A DNA stretch of 15,704 nucleotides from Entrophospora sp. SA101 (lineage: Eukaryota > Glomeromycota > Glomeromycetes > Entrophosporales > Entrophosporaceae): contig CAUDNR010002435.1 of the NCBI GenBank assembly GCA_958430865.1, positions 71,138 through 86,841 of the forward strand, written 5' to 3'. Position 1 is the first letter of the stretch; every line of letters begins with the position of its first letter. A program made the position numbers and the translations under genes. Of this stretch, positions 1-8,794 are shown piece after piece. The notes beneath the pieces were generated by a model that saw only the letters and a program-made list of their open reading frames with translations, made no database searches and was not told the DNA's origin.

Positions 1-701
1 TTTTAAATGGTTTAACATAATTAACGTATTATTTTGCACTCGTTTCATATTAATATTAATATTTTTTTTTCACTTGTTAATTAACAGAAACATGCTTTCA
101 TACCCAATTCTAATTGTCATTCTGAGTTTTAATAAAAATGATATTTACAACATTTATCATCTAATGGCATGACATTAAATGTAAATAATCAATTTTGATC
201 TAATAATTTAAAATTAACAAGCAACTTGAGGTTTAAAATTAAAAAGACAATAATCCATACATTAACACCTGAACAATGATAAGAATTCCATCTGGTTTCC
301 AATAAACAACTGTATGTTAATTTTATATTGTATTAAAATTAGCAACAATTATAAAGATAATTCATTTGATAATAGTTTTATTATCATGTTATTTATAATT
401 ACCCTAAAAATCCATACATAATTGAACAGATTCTTATAATTTCCTTTGAAGAATCCTTTACAGGAACTGGTGGCTTATGTATGATCTCCTCTACCAACCC
501 TTCTTCACTAGAATCTGTTTCGTCGAATTAGGTCAACAAACTTTTAAAGTCTAAACTTACAATTCTACATGGCAAGTTTCTGCAGTAAAATTTCTTAGAT
601 GTCAACAATGAAAACTCAAATAAAACTCAAAAATGATGATTATTATTTTAACGAGTGCATATTTTGGTAAATTTATGTTCTAAAAGTTTGGTCATCCTCA
701 T
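1..701. other. AT-rich stretch, no confident gene
   Basis: I see no intact gene in these 701 bases. The only coding-like patch is on the minus strand at about 534-406, where 42 codons stay open after a stop and contain the acidic and proline-bearing stretch SSEEGLVEEIIHKPPVPVKD; it ends near a possible GTAATT donor. It could be an orphan or relic exon, but I recognise no family. The rest is A/T-rich without clear repeats or RNA structure. Confidence 0.4.
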
Positions 702-1815
702 TATTATCTTCTATTGATTTGAATTCATGAGGAGATGCTTAAAGATGAAGTTCAGACACTAGCAACTTATCAAACACACAGATAAAGTTATACTAGATGT
801 AAGATGTGGAGCTGGAATATTTGCAGCAAAGGCTGGTGCCAAATATATTTATGGAGTATGTATGATAGTAATATAAATTTTATGTAGATCGACATGTCAA
901 TATTATTGATCAAGTACATCAGATAGCAAGTTAGATGGTGGTATGGATTTAGTAACATGATAATAATATAATTGAATTGAATTGATTGAACCTTAATTTT
1001 CAACATATCATATATCAACATGTGGTTTAATTTGGAAATTGACTTCATTAATCATTAAAAGCAAGATGGAAGGAGTAAAATTATCAGCTGAACAAGTAAA
1101 CATCATCATAAATGGGTTATTTTCTTTTATATAAATTGAATTAGATACTGACATAATTGTACAATGTGCCTAAATTAGCATTAGGGAATATTAATTGTTT
1201 GGAGAGAGAGTATATATATTAATTATTTATTTTTATTTTATTATTTGGTTAATAGAAATCTGGCATTATGATTTTTCCCATGAATGCAATAATTTATATT
1301 TAAATTTATAATAATAATAGTATTTATTGTTATTATCAACCACAATTACAACTATAATTATGATAATTATTATTGATAATGGAATAATGTTTATGGCTTT
1401 GATTTCAATTTAATTAAATTCATAATAAAGTTCTTGTAATAAAACCAGCTGCAATACAAGTATTTAAAGTATTCTTAATAATTTAGGAAATTGTCATCAA
1501 TCCAAATCTTGATTTCAAAAATTCCATTCACTCTAACAGTAGTCAGAGATACAATTATTTCTTAATTTGAATTCTTCTAACAATAATTATTATTTATTAT
1601 TCTAGGATACATATTCTTTTCCTCATTCTCTAAATATATATGATTTAGGACCACATCCTAAATATGCCATACACATTGGAAACAAGCTTTGCTTTATACA
1701 AATGATTCAATTATTGTTAAAGAATTGCTGGGTCTTTAACTTTTGCATCTAACAAGAAAAATAATCAAGATTTAGTTATTGAAAAATATGACATAGGGAG
1801 TTTTCTGAAACATGT
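702..1815 (+). pseudogene. HMT1: Decayed PRMT1/Hmt1-type protein arginine methyltransferase
   Basis: Fragments of a type I arginine N-methyltransferase appear in family order on the plus strand but in changing frames. Frame 702-782 reads IHEEMLKDEVQTLA after an in-frame stop. Frame 781-855 is the S-adenosylmethionine-binding motif I, DKVILDVRCGAGIF...KAGAKY, where the family has GCGTGI followed by about three further residues. A 32-bp gap with GTATGT...TAG ends follows (856-887), then IDMS and, one base out of frame, NIIDQVHQIAS (899-931). Then come LIIKSKMEGVKLSAEQVNIII (1048-1110), SGIMIFPMNAIIYI (1259-1300), WNNVYGFDFNLIK (1380-1418), SKIPFTLTVVRD (1515-1550) and a GPHPKYAIHWKQALLYTND-like end (1649-1710) reached only by frameshift. 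The double-E loop 'SEWMGY' is missing. The family is normally about 340-350 aa. No continuous protein can be made, so I call it a dead copy; the intron-like gap suggests DNA duplication rather than retroposition, which is inference. Confidence 0.85.
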
Positions 1816-1967
1816 AAAATATAAATTGAATAAAATTTATTAATTATTTAATTTTTCTTTTTTTTTGTAAAAAATATTATTAATGTTCTATTTTTCTTCA
1901 CCCCTTCAGATAAATAAATAAATAATAACTCTTTCCTCAAATACTAATCAATACAAATAATATAAAA

Positions 1968-3748
1968 TTATTTTTTTTTTTGAACTTTATAATGAATCTC
2001 GGAACAATTTCTTAATCTTTCAGCAGCTTGTTCTGGGGTGATATCACGTTGAGGTTCAGCAAGTAATTCATATCTAAAAAATTTTTTTTTAGAAAAATTA
2101 GAAAACATTTAAACTATTATTAAAAATATGATTTATAACATACCCAACCAAGAATTTTTTGATGGTAGCACTTCTTAATAATGGAGGATAAAAATGCACA
2201 TGAAAATGTGAATCACAAATATTATTTTTACCATCGTTGTCAGTTTGTGATTGATGTATACCCATTGAATAAGGAAAACTACACTGAAATAAGTTGTCAT
2301 ATTTACAAGTAATAATATGTAGAATATTTGAAAAATCTTTTATTAATGAATTTCCATCACATTTTGAAAAATCATTGAAATTCTTTAAATGAAATTTTGA
2401 GATTATCATAGTTTCAAATGGCCAAATACTCCAATAAGGTGTCAAACAAATAAATGAATTGTTTTCATAAACTACACGCATTTTCCCTTTGGTTTCTTCT
2501 ACTAAAATATAATCACACAATAAGCATGTTTGATATTTTTTAAAATAATTTGTCATTGACTCAAGTTCTTTTGTTGGTTCACATGGTATTGAATCAGTGC
2601 TCCATATTTGACAATGTGGATGTGGATTGGAACATCCCATCATTGCACCTTTATTTTCAAAAATTTGAATATAATTTATATGTGGAATTGATGATAATCC
2701 TTGATATATTTCTATCCAGGTTTCAACAACCTTTGAAATTTCTTCTTGTGACATTTCTGCTAATGTTACATTATGGTTTGGTGAAAAACACATCACTTTA
2801 CATTGACCTTTTACACTTTGTGTTCTTAACAACCATGAAAATTTATCTAAAATTTCAATAAAAATTTTAAAAACTCTGCATTACTTTTTTAAATCAATTC
2901 AAAAAGAAAATTCTTTTCCTTTACCAGAAACTTCTGTTTCATAATCAGGTGAGATTGATTCAACAGCTGAAAAATCGTTATCAAATAAAAATGTGTTTGA
3001 GTAATTAGGATTATGATCACCTTGAGCACGTGAATTTCCTGGACATAAATAACACTTTGGATCATAGCTTGGTAAAATTTCTAGAGTACTTCATTGATTC
3101 AAATTCTTTTGTTGGTTCACATGGTATTGAATCAGTGCTCCATATTTGACAATGTGGATGTGGATTGGAACATCCCATTATTGCACCTTTATTTTCAAAA
3201 ATTTGAATATAATTTATATGTGGAATTGATGATAATCCTTGATATATTTCTATCCAGGTTTCAACAACCTTTGAAATTTCTTCTTGTGACATTTCTGCTA
3301 ATGTTACATTATGGTTTGGTGAAAAACACATCACTTTACATTGACCTTTTACACTTTGTGTTCTTAACAACCATGAAAATTTATCTAAAATTTCAATAAA
3401 AATTTTAAAAACTCTGCATTACTTTTTTAAATCAATTCAAAAAGAAAATTCTTTTCCTTTACCAGAAACTTCTGTTTCATAATCAGGTGAGATTGATTCA
3501 ACAGCTGAAAAATCGTTATCAAATAAAAATGTGTTTGAGTAATTAGGATTATGATCACCTTGAGCACGTGAATTTCCTGGACATAAATAACACTTTGGAT
3601 CATAGCTTGGTAAAATTTCTAGAGTACTAGATTCCACCTGACCTAACCAGGGGCGTTTAGCACGTTGAGGTGAACATAATACCCATGAATTTGTTAATGG
3701 ATTAAAACGTCTATGTGGGTTTTCTTCAAAATTAAATTCTTTTGACAT
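1968..3748 (-). CDS. GAL7: Galactose-1-phosphate uridylyltransferase (GALT), with internal tandem duplication
   Basis: The Leloir-pathway enzyme exchanges UMP between UDP-glucose and galactose-1-phosphate, in the cytosol. Intact model: exon 1 3748-3463, exon 2 2846-2144, exon 3 2073-1968; 1095 bp, 364 aa, matching yeast and bacterial enzymes (about 350-366 aa). The start [19 protein letters not shown] matches the family N-terminus. Zinc ligands by family correspondence are C53, C56, H120 and H171; the uridylylated nucleophile is H173 in HPHCQIW (HPHC is also the human form). The C-terminal [15 protein letters not shown] and [21 protein letters not shown] blocks are present. A 538-bp duplication puts a second exon-2 start (3384-3091) and second exon-1 end (3090-2925) between these exons. 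Reading straight through gives a frameshift and a stop at 3064-3062 (about 202 aa); skipping from donor 3462 to acceptor 2847 (616-bp intron) restores the full protein. Whether the locus is active is unknown. A TATA-like ttataaa lies about 60 bp upstream of the start. Confidence 0.88.
2553..3628. repeat. 538-bp head-to-tail tandem duplication inside GALT
   Basis: Units 2553-3090 and 3091-3628 are directly adjacent and align base for base without gaps. By eye there are three differences: 2560 C / 3098 T, 2565 G / 3103 A, and 2641 C / 3179 T, about 99.4% identity. Each unit holds the last 166 bp of GALT exon 1, the 78-bp intron 1 and the first 294 bp of exon 2. The right boundary is sharp: both units end in agagtact, followed by the next unit in one case and by agattcc in the other. 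I see no microhomology or target-site duplication at the junction, so unequal exchange or replication slippage is more likely than transposition. An assembly duplication is also possible. Confidence 0.93.
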
Positions 3749-3790
3749 TTTTTTTTTAACTCTGCCAAGAGAGAGTTATTTAGCAACACA

Positions 3791-3823
3791 GATCCGCAGA
3801 TCGTTTATAAAAATTACAAGATG
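3791..3823 (-). promoter_or_regulatory. Candidate shared upstream element, GALT copy
   Basis: About 45-75 bp upstream of the GALT start lies, on the plus strand, gatccgc followed 13 bp later by aaattacaagatg (3811-3823). The same 13-mer, also preceded by gatcYgc, occurs upstream of the Arp10 gene at 7786-7813. A TATA-like ttataaa is embedded between the two parts here. The function is unknown; the call rests only on the exact match and similar position before two minus-strand genes. Confidence 0.3.
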
Positions 3824-3951
3824 GTCAGGATTATTAGCAAATTTGGAAATGAATCTAGATCAATTTGTATATGGGCGAACGAGTTGACATGATACTTTCT
3901 GTCTTTTGAAAATCTTTTTTTTAAAAGAAAATTCCCGATACTTCAAAGTTT

Positions 3952-4097
3952 TAATGGTTGTATCCGCCGAATAATATTCAATTGTAATAGATCATTCACC
4001 GATTATCCAGTTAATCGGGTGTTGAAAAACTTTCAATGATTAATTTAATCGGGCGGATGTTGAAAATTTCACCGGATAATCAACGGATACAATACTA
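3952..4097. mobile_element. Short hAT-like non-autonomous element (MITE)
   Basis: The element is about 146 bp and carries imperfect terminal inverted repeats: the left end reads ggttgtatccgccgaataat and the reverse complement of the right end reads agtattgtatccgttgatta, sharing ttgtatccg. Inside are subterminal repeats of gattatcc/ttaatcggg type in both orientations. Its left part matches that of the larger element at 7981-8510 (atcattcaccgatta..., tgttgaaaatttcacc...), and the right ends agree (gataatcaac...tacaa...acta). A clean 8-bp target duplication cannot be identified. It lies in the shared upstream region of GALT and EF-Ts, about 205 bp from the GALT start and 165 bp from the EF-Ts start, where it could supply or disturb regulatory sites. 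No coding capacity. Confidence 0.65.
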
Positions 4098-4260
4098 CTT
4101 CGTTTCGTTTCTGCTGTTGCTGTACTTTAATGAAATAAACAAAAATAACATATAACCTTTTTCTTATGCCATCAAGAAGTTCTACTATTATTTACACATT
4201 ATTTTAGAGATTTTTTTGTGTTACACTCCTTCGAGAGATTTACATTTTTTTGATTTAAAA

Positions 4261-5546
4261 ATGTATTATCGATATCAAAAAATTAAAATAATATTCAATA
4301 TAACAACAATTCCTCCGTCTTTTAAAAAAAGAATATTCAATTATCCCAGTAATAACTTGTCAAGTAGATCATTTCATACTGCTACCACATTAAAAGTACC
4401 AACAACTACGACTGGTGTTAAACCCGATTTAAAACTTTTACAAAAACTTCGGCAAGAAACATCGATTAGTTTAAGCAAGGCTAAAGAAGCACTCGTCAAA
4501 CATAATAATGACTATAATAAAGCAAAAGAATGGCTTATTGAAGACTCGAAAATTAGTGGCCAAAAAAAGGCGGAAAAACTTAAAGATAGAATTGCAAAAG
4601 AAGGTCTAATAGGAGTTGTATTAACGAAAAATTTAGAAAACAATGATGGCTTGACATCGACAACTAGAGGCGCAATCGTTGAGGTATTTTCACCAGTAAT
4701 AAAATAGTAATAACAATAAAATTTCTATGACTATAATCTATAATTAATCAATCATAAATCATAACGGTCTAGGTAAGTTGTGAAACAGATTTTGTTTCGC
4801 GTAACTTGTTATTTCAACAATTAGTCGCTCAAATTGCGTCCACCACACTTTTTTTATCCAACGATATCATTACTAATGAAAACAATAATGGTGAAAACAA
4901 AATCCCAACAACTAAAATTAGTGATAATGATAAAATTATTATTAATCCAATTTCACCTTTAGTTCTTAACACATTACCTTTACTTCCCCATCCTTCTTCA
5001 AATTCTATTAATAATAATTCCAATGCAACAACTATTCAACAATCAATTATGGATATAATTAGTAAATTAGGCGAAAATATTGTTATACGTAGAGCAGAAG
5101 TTGTTGGACTAAAAAATAATTATGATGGTGACGGTGATAGATCATTAAATAATAATAGAATTGTTTTAACAGGTGGATACGTACACGGAGGTGATTCGAT
5201 GACTGGAAGAATTGGTGGACTTGTAGTAGTGGAAGTTTTGGGTCAAAACCTCAATCAATCGTTAGACTCGACTAGTAAGTTGATTCAAAACATAGCACGT
5301 CAAATTGTAGGATATAATCCCAAATACATCGATGATGATAAAGATGATAAAATCATCTCTTCCAAAATGCTTGGGAATTATAACAATAAGGATGAATTTT
5401 TAAGAGATAATGTACTTTTATACCAGGATTTCCTGTATGGTGGAGGAACTGTTAAACAAGTTTTAGAAAATTTTAAAAATGTATCTGGTGCAGAAATAAA
5501 AATTTTAGATTTTAAGAGATGGGAATGTGGCGAAGAAATAATATAA
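4261..5546 (+). CDS. TSF1: Mitochondrial translation elongation factor Ts
   Basis: EF-Ts is the guanine-nucleotide exchange factor that regenerates EF-Tu-GTP in mitochondrial translation. Exons 4261-4683 and 4773-5546 join in phase 0 across an 89-bp GTATTT...TAG intron, giving 398 aa. I start at the ATG at 4261, which opens a basic, acid-poor presequence with RSFHTA near residue 40, typical of a matrix-targeting signal. Residues about 55-90 (LLQKLRQETSISLSKAKEAL then KEWLIED) are the N-terminal UBA-like domain. The splice join creates VSCETDFVSRN, with the EF-Tu-contacting TDFV motif at 146-149. GGYVHGGDSMTGRIGGLVVVEV and the C-terminal FLYGGGTVKQVLEN block belong to the core domain. It is longer than usual (about 300-325 aa) because of Asn-rich inserts after the TDFV region (residues about 170-215), probably species-specific low complexity. 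An AATAAA lies about 30 bp past the stop. Divergent from GALT. Confidence 0.9.
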
Positions 5547-5672
5547 TTTGTTAATCAAGTTATTATATAGATATGAATAAAATAAATAAACTTTACATTA
5601 AAATAATGACTATTGTTAATACTAATGTATATATATATAGCCTAATAATTAAAAACTCGAAATATGATAAAA

Positions 5673-7701
5673 TTATGCTGCAATTGTAGTGGTAACAGTA
5701 ATAGTAGATGTAGGTGTATTATTATTGTTATTAGAAGGAGAAGCAGTAGAAGAGGAAGAGGAAGTCATGTTTGAAATTGTCCAATCTGGAACTTCGCCAT
5801 TATACTTATCTCTTGAAATTTCTACTATCGTAGATTTTAAACAACCTATCAATGAACCTATATATATATATATATATATATTCATCATATTCATAAGATA
5901 TGAGTATTGATTTATTATAATTTCCTATAACTTCCCGAGAAAATAATTTTTTGAACTTACCACCAACCCATGCTCGACAATTTGAAACAAAAACTTTTCC
6001 ACTACCGTTATCTTCCAAAAAATCAATATGATCAACCAATCCACTTAAAGAAGAAAACCTTTTATCCGTGTGTAAAGCACGGAGAATTTCTTGTGCAAAT
6101 CTTGATTGAAAGTTTGGAAGTAATGCCGTGCCACCAATAAGAAGGATAGAAGATGCGAGTTCTTTTCTCAAATATATTGGTGTCTTTAAATATTATTAGA
6201 ATAAACAATTAATAATAATACTAGCAAAAATATACAATTGAAATAATAATGGATTATTACCTTTAATAAACATTCAAGTGCACATCCAACCACACTAGAC
6301 TCGTCTTCATCACCTTCAAATAAAACTTCAGCACACCGTTCTCTAATCCATCCAGGAACCACCAGAGTTCCAATTTGTCGCTCTCTACCATTTTTACTGA
6401 TAGTAATAGGATACAAAATTTCAGTTGACGAACTAACTGAAGCATATTTACGTTCCATATCCTCAACATCTGTCTTCTCGGCTATACCAATTGATGACGC
6501 AGATACCATAATTGGACTGACAAAAATAAACCGAGTTTTTATATCCTCCAAGACAGCATGTGTCAAATATTTGCCATGAACTGGTACTAGGCTGGTTGAT
6601 GGTGGAATAATCATACTACCATAGGTTGATAATAGATCTTTAAGTCTTTTTGTTAATGCACGGCCTGCTAATGGTGTTGTTTTAATAAAAGGAGTTAACG
6701 GGCGAGCTGAGAATGTCTAAGATAATAATAATAATCATAAAGTATTATATTTAAGGATATTTTTTTGTATAAATTATTTAATAATAGTAAGCTGAAATAC
6801 CGGTAACACTGTTGTTTCTAAATGACCAACATCAATCACTAATCCTGTTGTACAGCCAGTTGTTAATAATGCCAACATATGAGAAGGAGCAAAAGAAATA
6901 GATGGAACCTAATTAATAATCATAACAATATTATCAATAAATTAATAATATTCTATTCTATTTTATATTTATTTTCTGGCACTTTTATTAATGTTATATT
7001 TGTGTACCTGCAAATTTTCAAAAAGTACTTTGGTAATCAATTGTTTTAATTTTAATGGCATCATGGGTGATTCACACAATACAACCTTACGTTGTTTTGG
7101 ATCTGTTAATAAATATCTAAAAAAAGTCATTTAGTAAGGAAAAAATTCATTTTCATACACGTACGTATTCATGTCCAAGTATGTATGCATTTACCTAAAA
7201 TAAATTTCTCGAAGATAATGTGCCAGTCGATCATACAAAGTGTCAATTCCATCAGGATGTTTCTCAATCTCTAGATCAAATAATTCTGCAAACTGTTATA
7301 TGTTAACAACCAAATTTTAAGGTAAAGAGGGTGAAAAAGAAACAAAAGTAAATTACCTCGCCAACTATTCTACACCCTTCTCCGCAAGCTTTTATTACTC
7401 CACCACTGCCATTAAAATCTTGGTCCCAGTGTGTTTTCATATTACCTGCATAAACAGGTACTATATGCCTTGGTCTCGATTCACCACTAAACCCAGCTTT
7501 AATATAAAGACTTCCAATATCCAACACAATTCTATCTTCACCAGTTCCGTAGATAGAGTGTCGCCGTGTAATTCCAACAGATGGTAGTGAATTGTTTGTT
7601 GAAGAAAGCGTTGTAGAATGACTTCGATTTGTTACTTGTAGTGAAGAAGTATTTGAAGTGACGCCATCGGTGGAAGGTATAGCAAGAGAGTTTGTTGCCA
7701 T
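5673..7701 (-). CDS. ARP10: Actin-related protein Arp10 (dynactin pointed-end subunit, ACTR10-like)
   Basis: ACTR10/Arp10 proteins cap the pointed end of the dynactin Arp1 filament and help dynein bind cargo. Seven exons keep one frame: 7701-7357, 7292-7195, 7116-7008, 6908-6801, 6716-6261, 6183-5961, 5857-5673; 1524 bp, 507 aa. Introns are 64-103 bp. An actin-fold start, RIVLDIGSLYIKAGFSGE, lies at residues 57-74. Family-like blocks follow: LAHYLREIYFRYLL, RKVVLCESPMMP, FAPSHMLALL, VLEDIKTRFIFVS, VPGWIRERCAEVLFEGDEDE, LLIGGTALLPNF and AWVGGSLIGCL...VPDWT, the last close to the C-terminus of human ACTR10. The protein is about 90 aa longer than human ACTR10 owing to a Ser/Thr/Asn-rich N-terminal leader (residues 1-50) and a Ser/Thr/Asn tail after PDWT. 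Conventional actin ATP-site motifs are poorly kept, as usual in this family. It ends 126 bp from the convergent EF-Ts stop. Confidence 0.85.
5859..5880. repeat. (TA)11 microsatellite at a splice acceptor
   Basis: A perfect run of eleven TA units sits in the last intron of the Arp10 gene and directly forms the minus-strand 3' splice site (...tatatatatag|g). The run replaces the usual pyrimidine tract. Length changes here would alter the branch-to-acceptor spacing. Confidence 0.85.
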
Positions 7702-7785
7702 TATTATTGTAATATCTTGCTTAATTATGAATGTCTAGTAAATTCGTTTTGGTTTTTTTTTCAATTTTTCATATGCTAATAGGAG

Positions 7786-7813
7786 GATCTGCAATTAGAG
7801 AAATTACAAGATG
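7786..7813 (-). promoter_or_regulatory. Candidate shared upstream element, Arp10 copy
   Basis: Plus-strand gatctgc followed 8 bp later by aaattacaagatg (7801-7813) lies 85-112 bp upstream of the Arp10 start. The 13-mer is identical to that upstream of GALT (3811-3823) and the preceding gatcYgc is in the same order. Flanking sequence is otherwise different, so a recent duplication is not the obvious cause. Function unproven. Confidence 0.3.
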
Positions 7814-7965
7814 TTACACGAATTACACATTTCATAAATATTCCCAAAACCACCTCGCAACTTTGGCTTAAAAATGTCTTCTTGCACAAGTGTAGCTCGT
7901 ATGAATGCGAATGTAAATCAAAAACACGCCTCGTGAATATTGTGATAATAGAAAATTATTTTTAC

Positions 7966-7973
7966 TGACGTCA
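7966..7973. promoter_or_regulatory. CRE-type palindrome TGACGTCA
   Basis: An exact 8-bp ATF/CREB consensus palindrome lies about 265 bp upstream of the Arp10 start, just left of the hAT-like element. Single short motifs arise by chance, but this one has four G/C bases in a very AT-rich background. Function is not shown. Confidence 0.2.
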
Positions 7974-7980
7974 TATTTAT

Positions 7981-8510
7981 TAGCTGTACCCGCCAATGAT
8001 ATTCACCGATCATTCACCGATTACCTGGTTAATATTAATCGGGCATTGTTGAAAAATTTCACCAGATAATTGGCGAATAATATAATTAAAAAATAATAAT
8101 GTAAATACTATTTTATTTCCACTATTGCACTATTGCAAACATTCTTTCTACTAGATGAAATTAATTGGAAGATGGATCTATTTACATGGTGGGAGGAGAA
8201 TTACAAGATGAACACCCAACTGTGTCATTATTGGCTAAAAAATATTTATGTATTGCGGCATCTATTTAGTGAAGCTGGAAACGCAATAATAGCCAAACGA
8301 ACAAAATTGAATTCATTGTTATTGAAAGAATTGTATTTCATTAAAAAAATATGAATGTAATGAAAACGTTTTTCCTGATGAATAAATAATGTTATATTTT
8401 TTGTATTAAATTTATTATTATATTTTTTTAAACAAATTTAAATCAATGAATATTCAACGGATATTCAGTGAATAGCCGATTATCCAGATAATCAACAGGT
8501 ACAACCACTA
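7981..8510 (+). mobile_element. Internally deleted hAT-family transposon
   Basis: The left end (tagctgtacccgccaatg...) and right end (...cgattatccagataatcaacaggtacaaccacta) are imperfect inverted repeats, TAGTGGTTGTACC-like when read inward, with gattatcc/ttaatcggg subterminal motifs. Both ends resemble the 146-bp element at 3952-4097. Between them lies a relic of the hAT dimerisation domain (8187-8354). At about 530 bp it is far shorter than an autonomous hAT element, so most of the transposase is deleted. The outer limits are approximate because no matching 8-bp target duplication could be read. It occupies the gap between the Arp10 promoter and the 3' end of the next gene. Confidence 0.7.
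8187..8354 (+). pseudogene. hAT transposase C-terminal dimerisation domain, frameshifted
   Basis: The pattern follows the hAT C-terminal dimerisation region in three pieces. From 8187 the frame reads WWEENY; from 8204, one frame over, QDEHPTVSLLAKKYLCIAAS; then from 8265, back in the first frame, FSEAGNAIIAKRTKLNS and LLKELYFIKK. The family pattern is WW..h...P.LS.LA.KYL.I.ATS..SER.FS.AG....KRT.L...L..EL.FLK, so two frameshifts and loss of the SER segment have broken it. Only the end of the transposase is present. It cannot encode an active enzyme. Confidence 0.8.
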
Positions 8511-8794
8511 CTTCAATGTGCATTGTAGCGAATTCAAAAGATTGTGTTTCTTTTTATAAACAAATTAGTTAAGAATAGTAATATTCAAATCTATGGTTGT
8601 TATTGCTCAATAATATTATATTATAGTAAAAATAAATATGATAATCTAGTACAATAAAAATTACAATATATAAAATTATAAAAATAAATAGAAAAAAATC
8701 AAAGAATTTATAAATTCATTCTAAAATTATATATATAAATGAAATATATATTGTCTTTTACTAAAAAATTTTCTTTTTAAGTTTCCTTCCTCCA

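Noticed and set aside
788..1048. Minus-strand 86-codon open frame in the PRMT region
   Set aside because: It is a low-complexity Ile/Leu/Tyr/His reading of AT-rich DNA and overlaps clear plus-strand PRMT blocks.
2550..3399. Plus-strand open frames of about 100 codons opposite GALT exon 2
   Set aside because: They are shadows of the conserved GALT coding strand and occur twice only because of the tandem duplication.
3062..3748. A separate second GALT gene upstream of a first one
   Set aside because: There is only one true N-terminus (3748) and one C-terminus (1968); the extra piece is an exact internal duplication, not a second gene.
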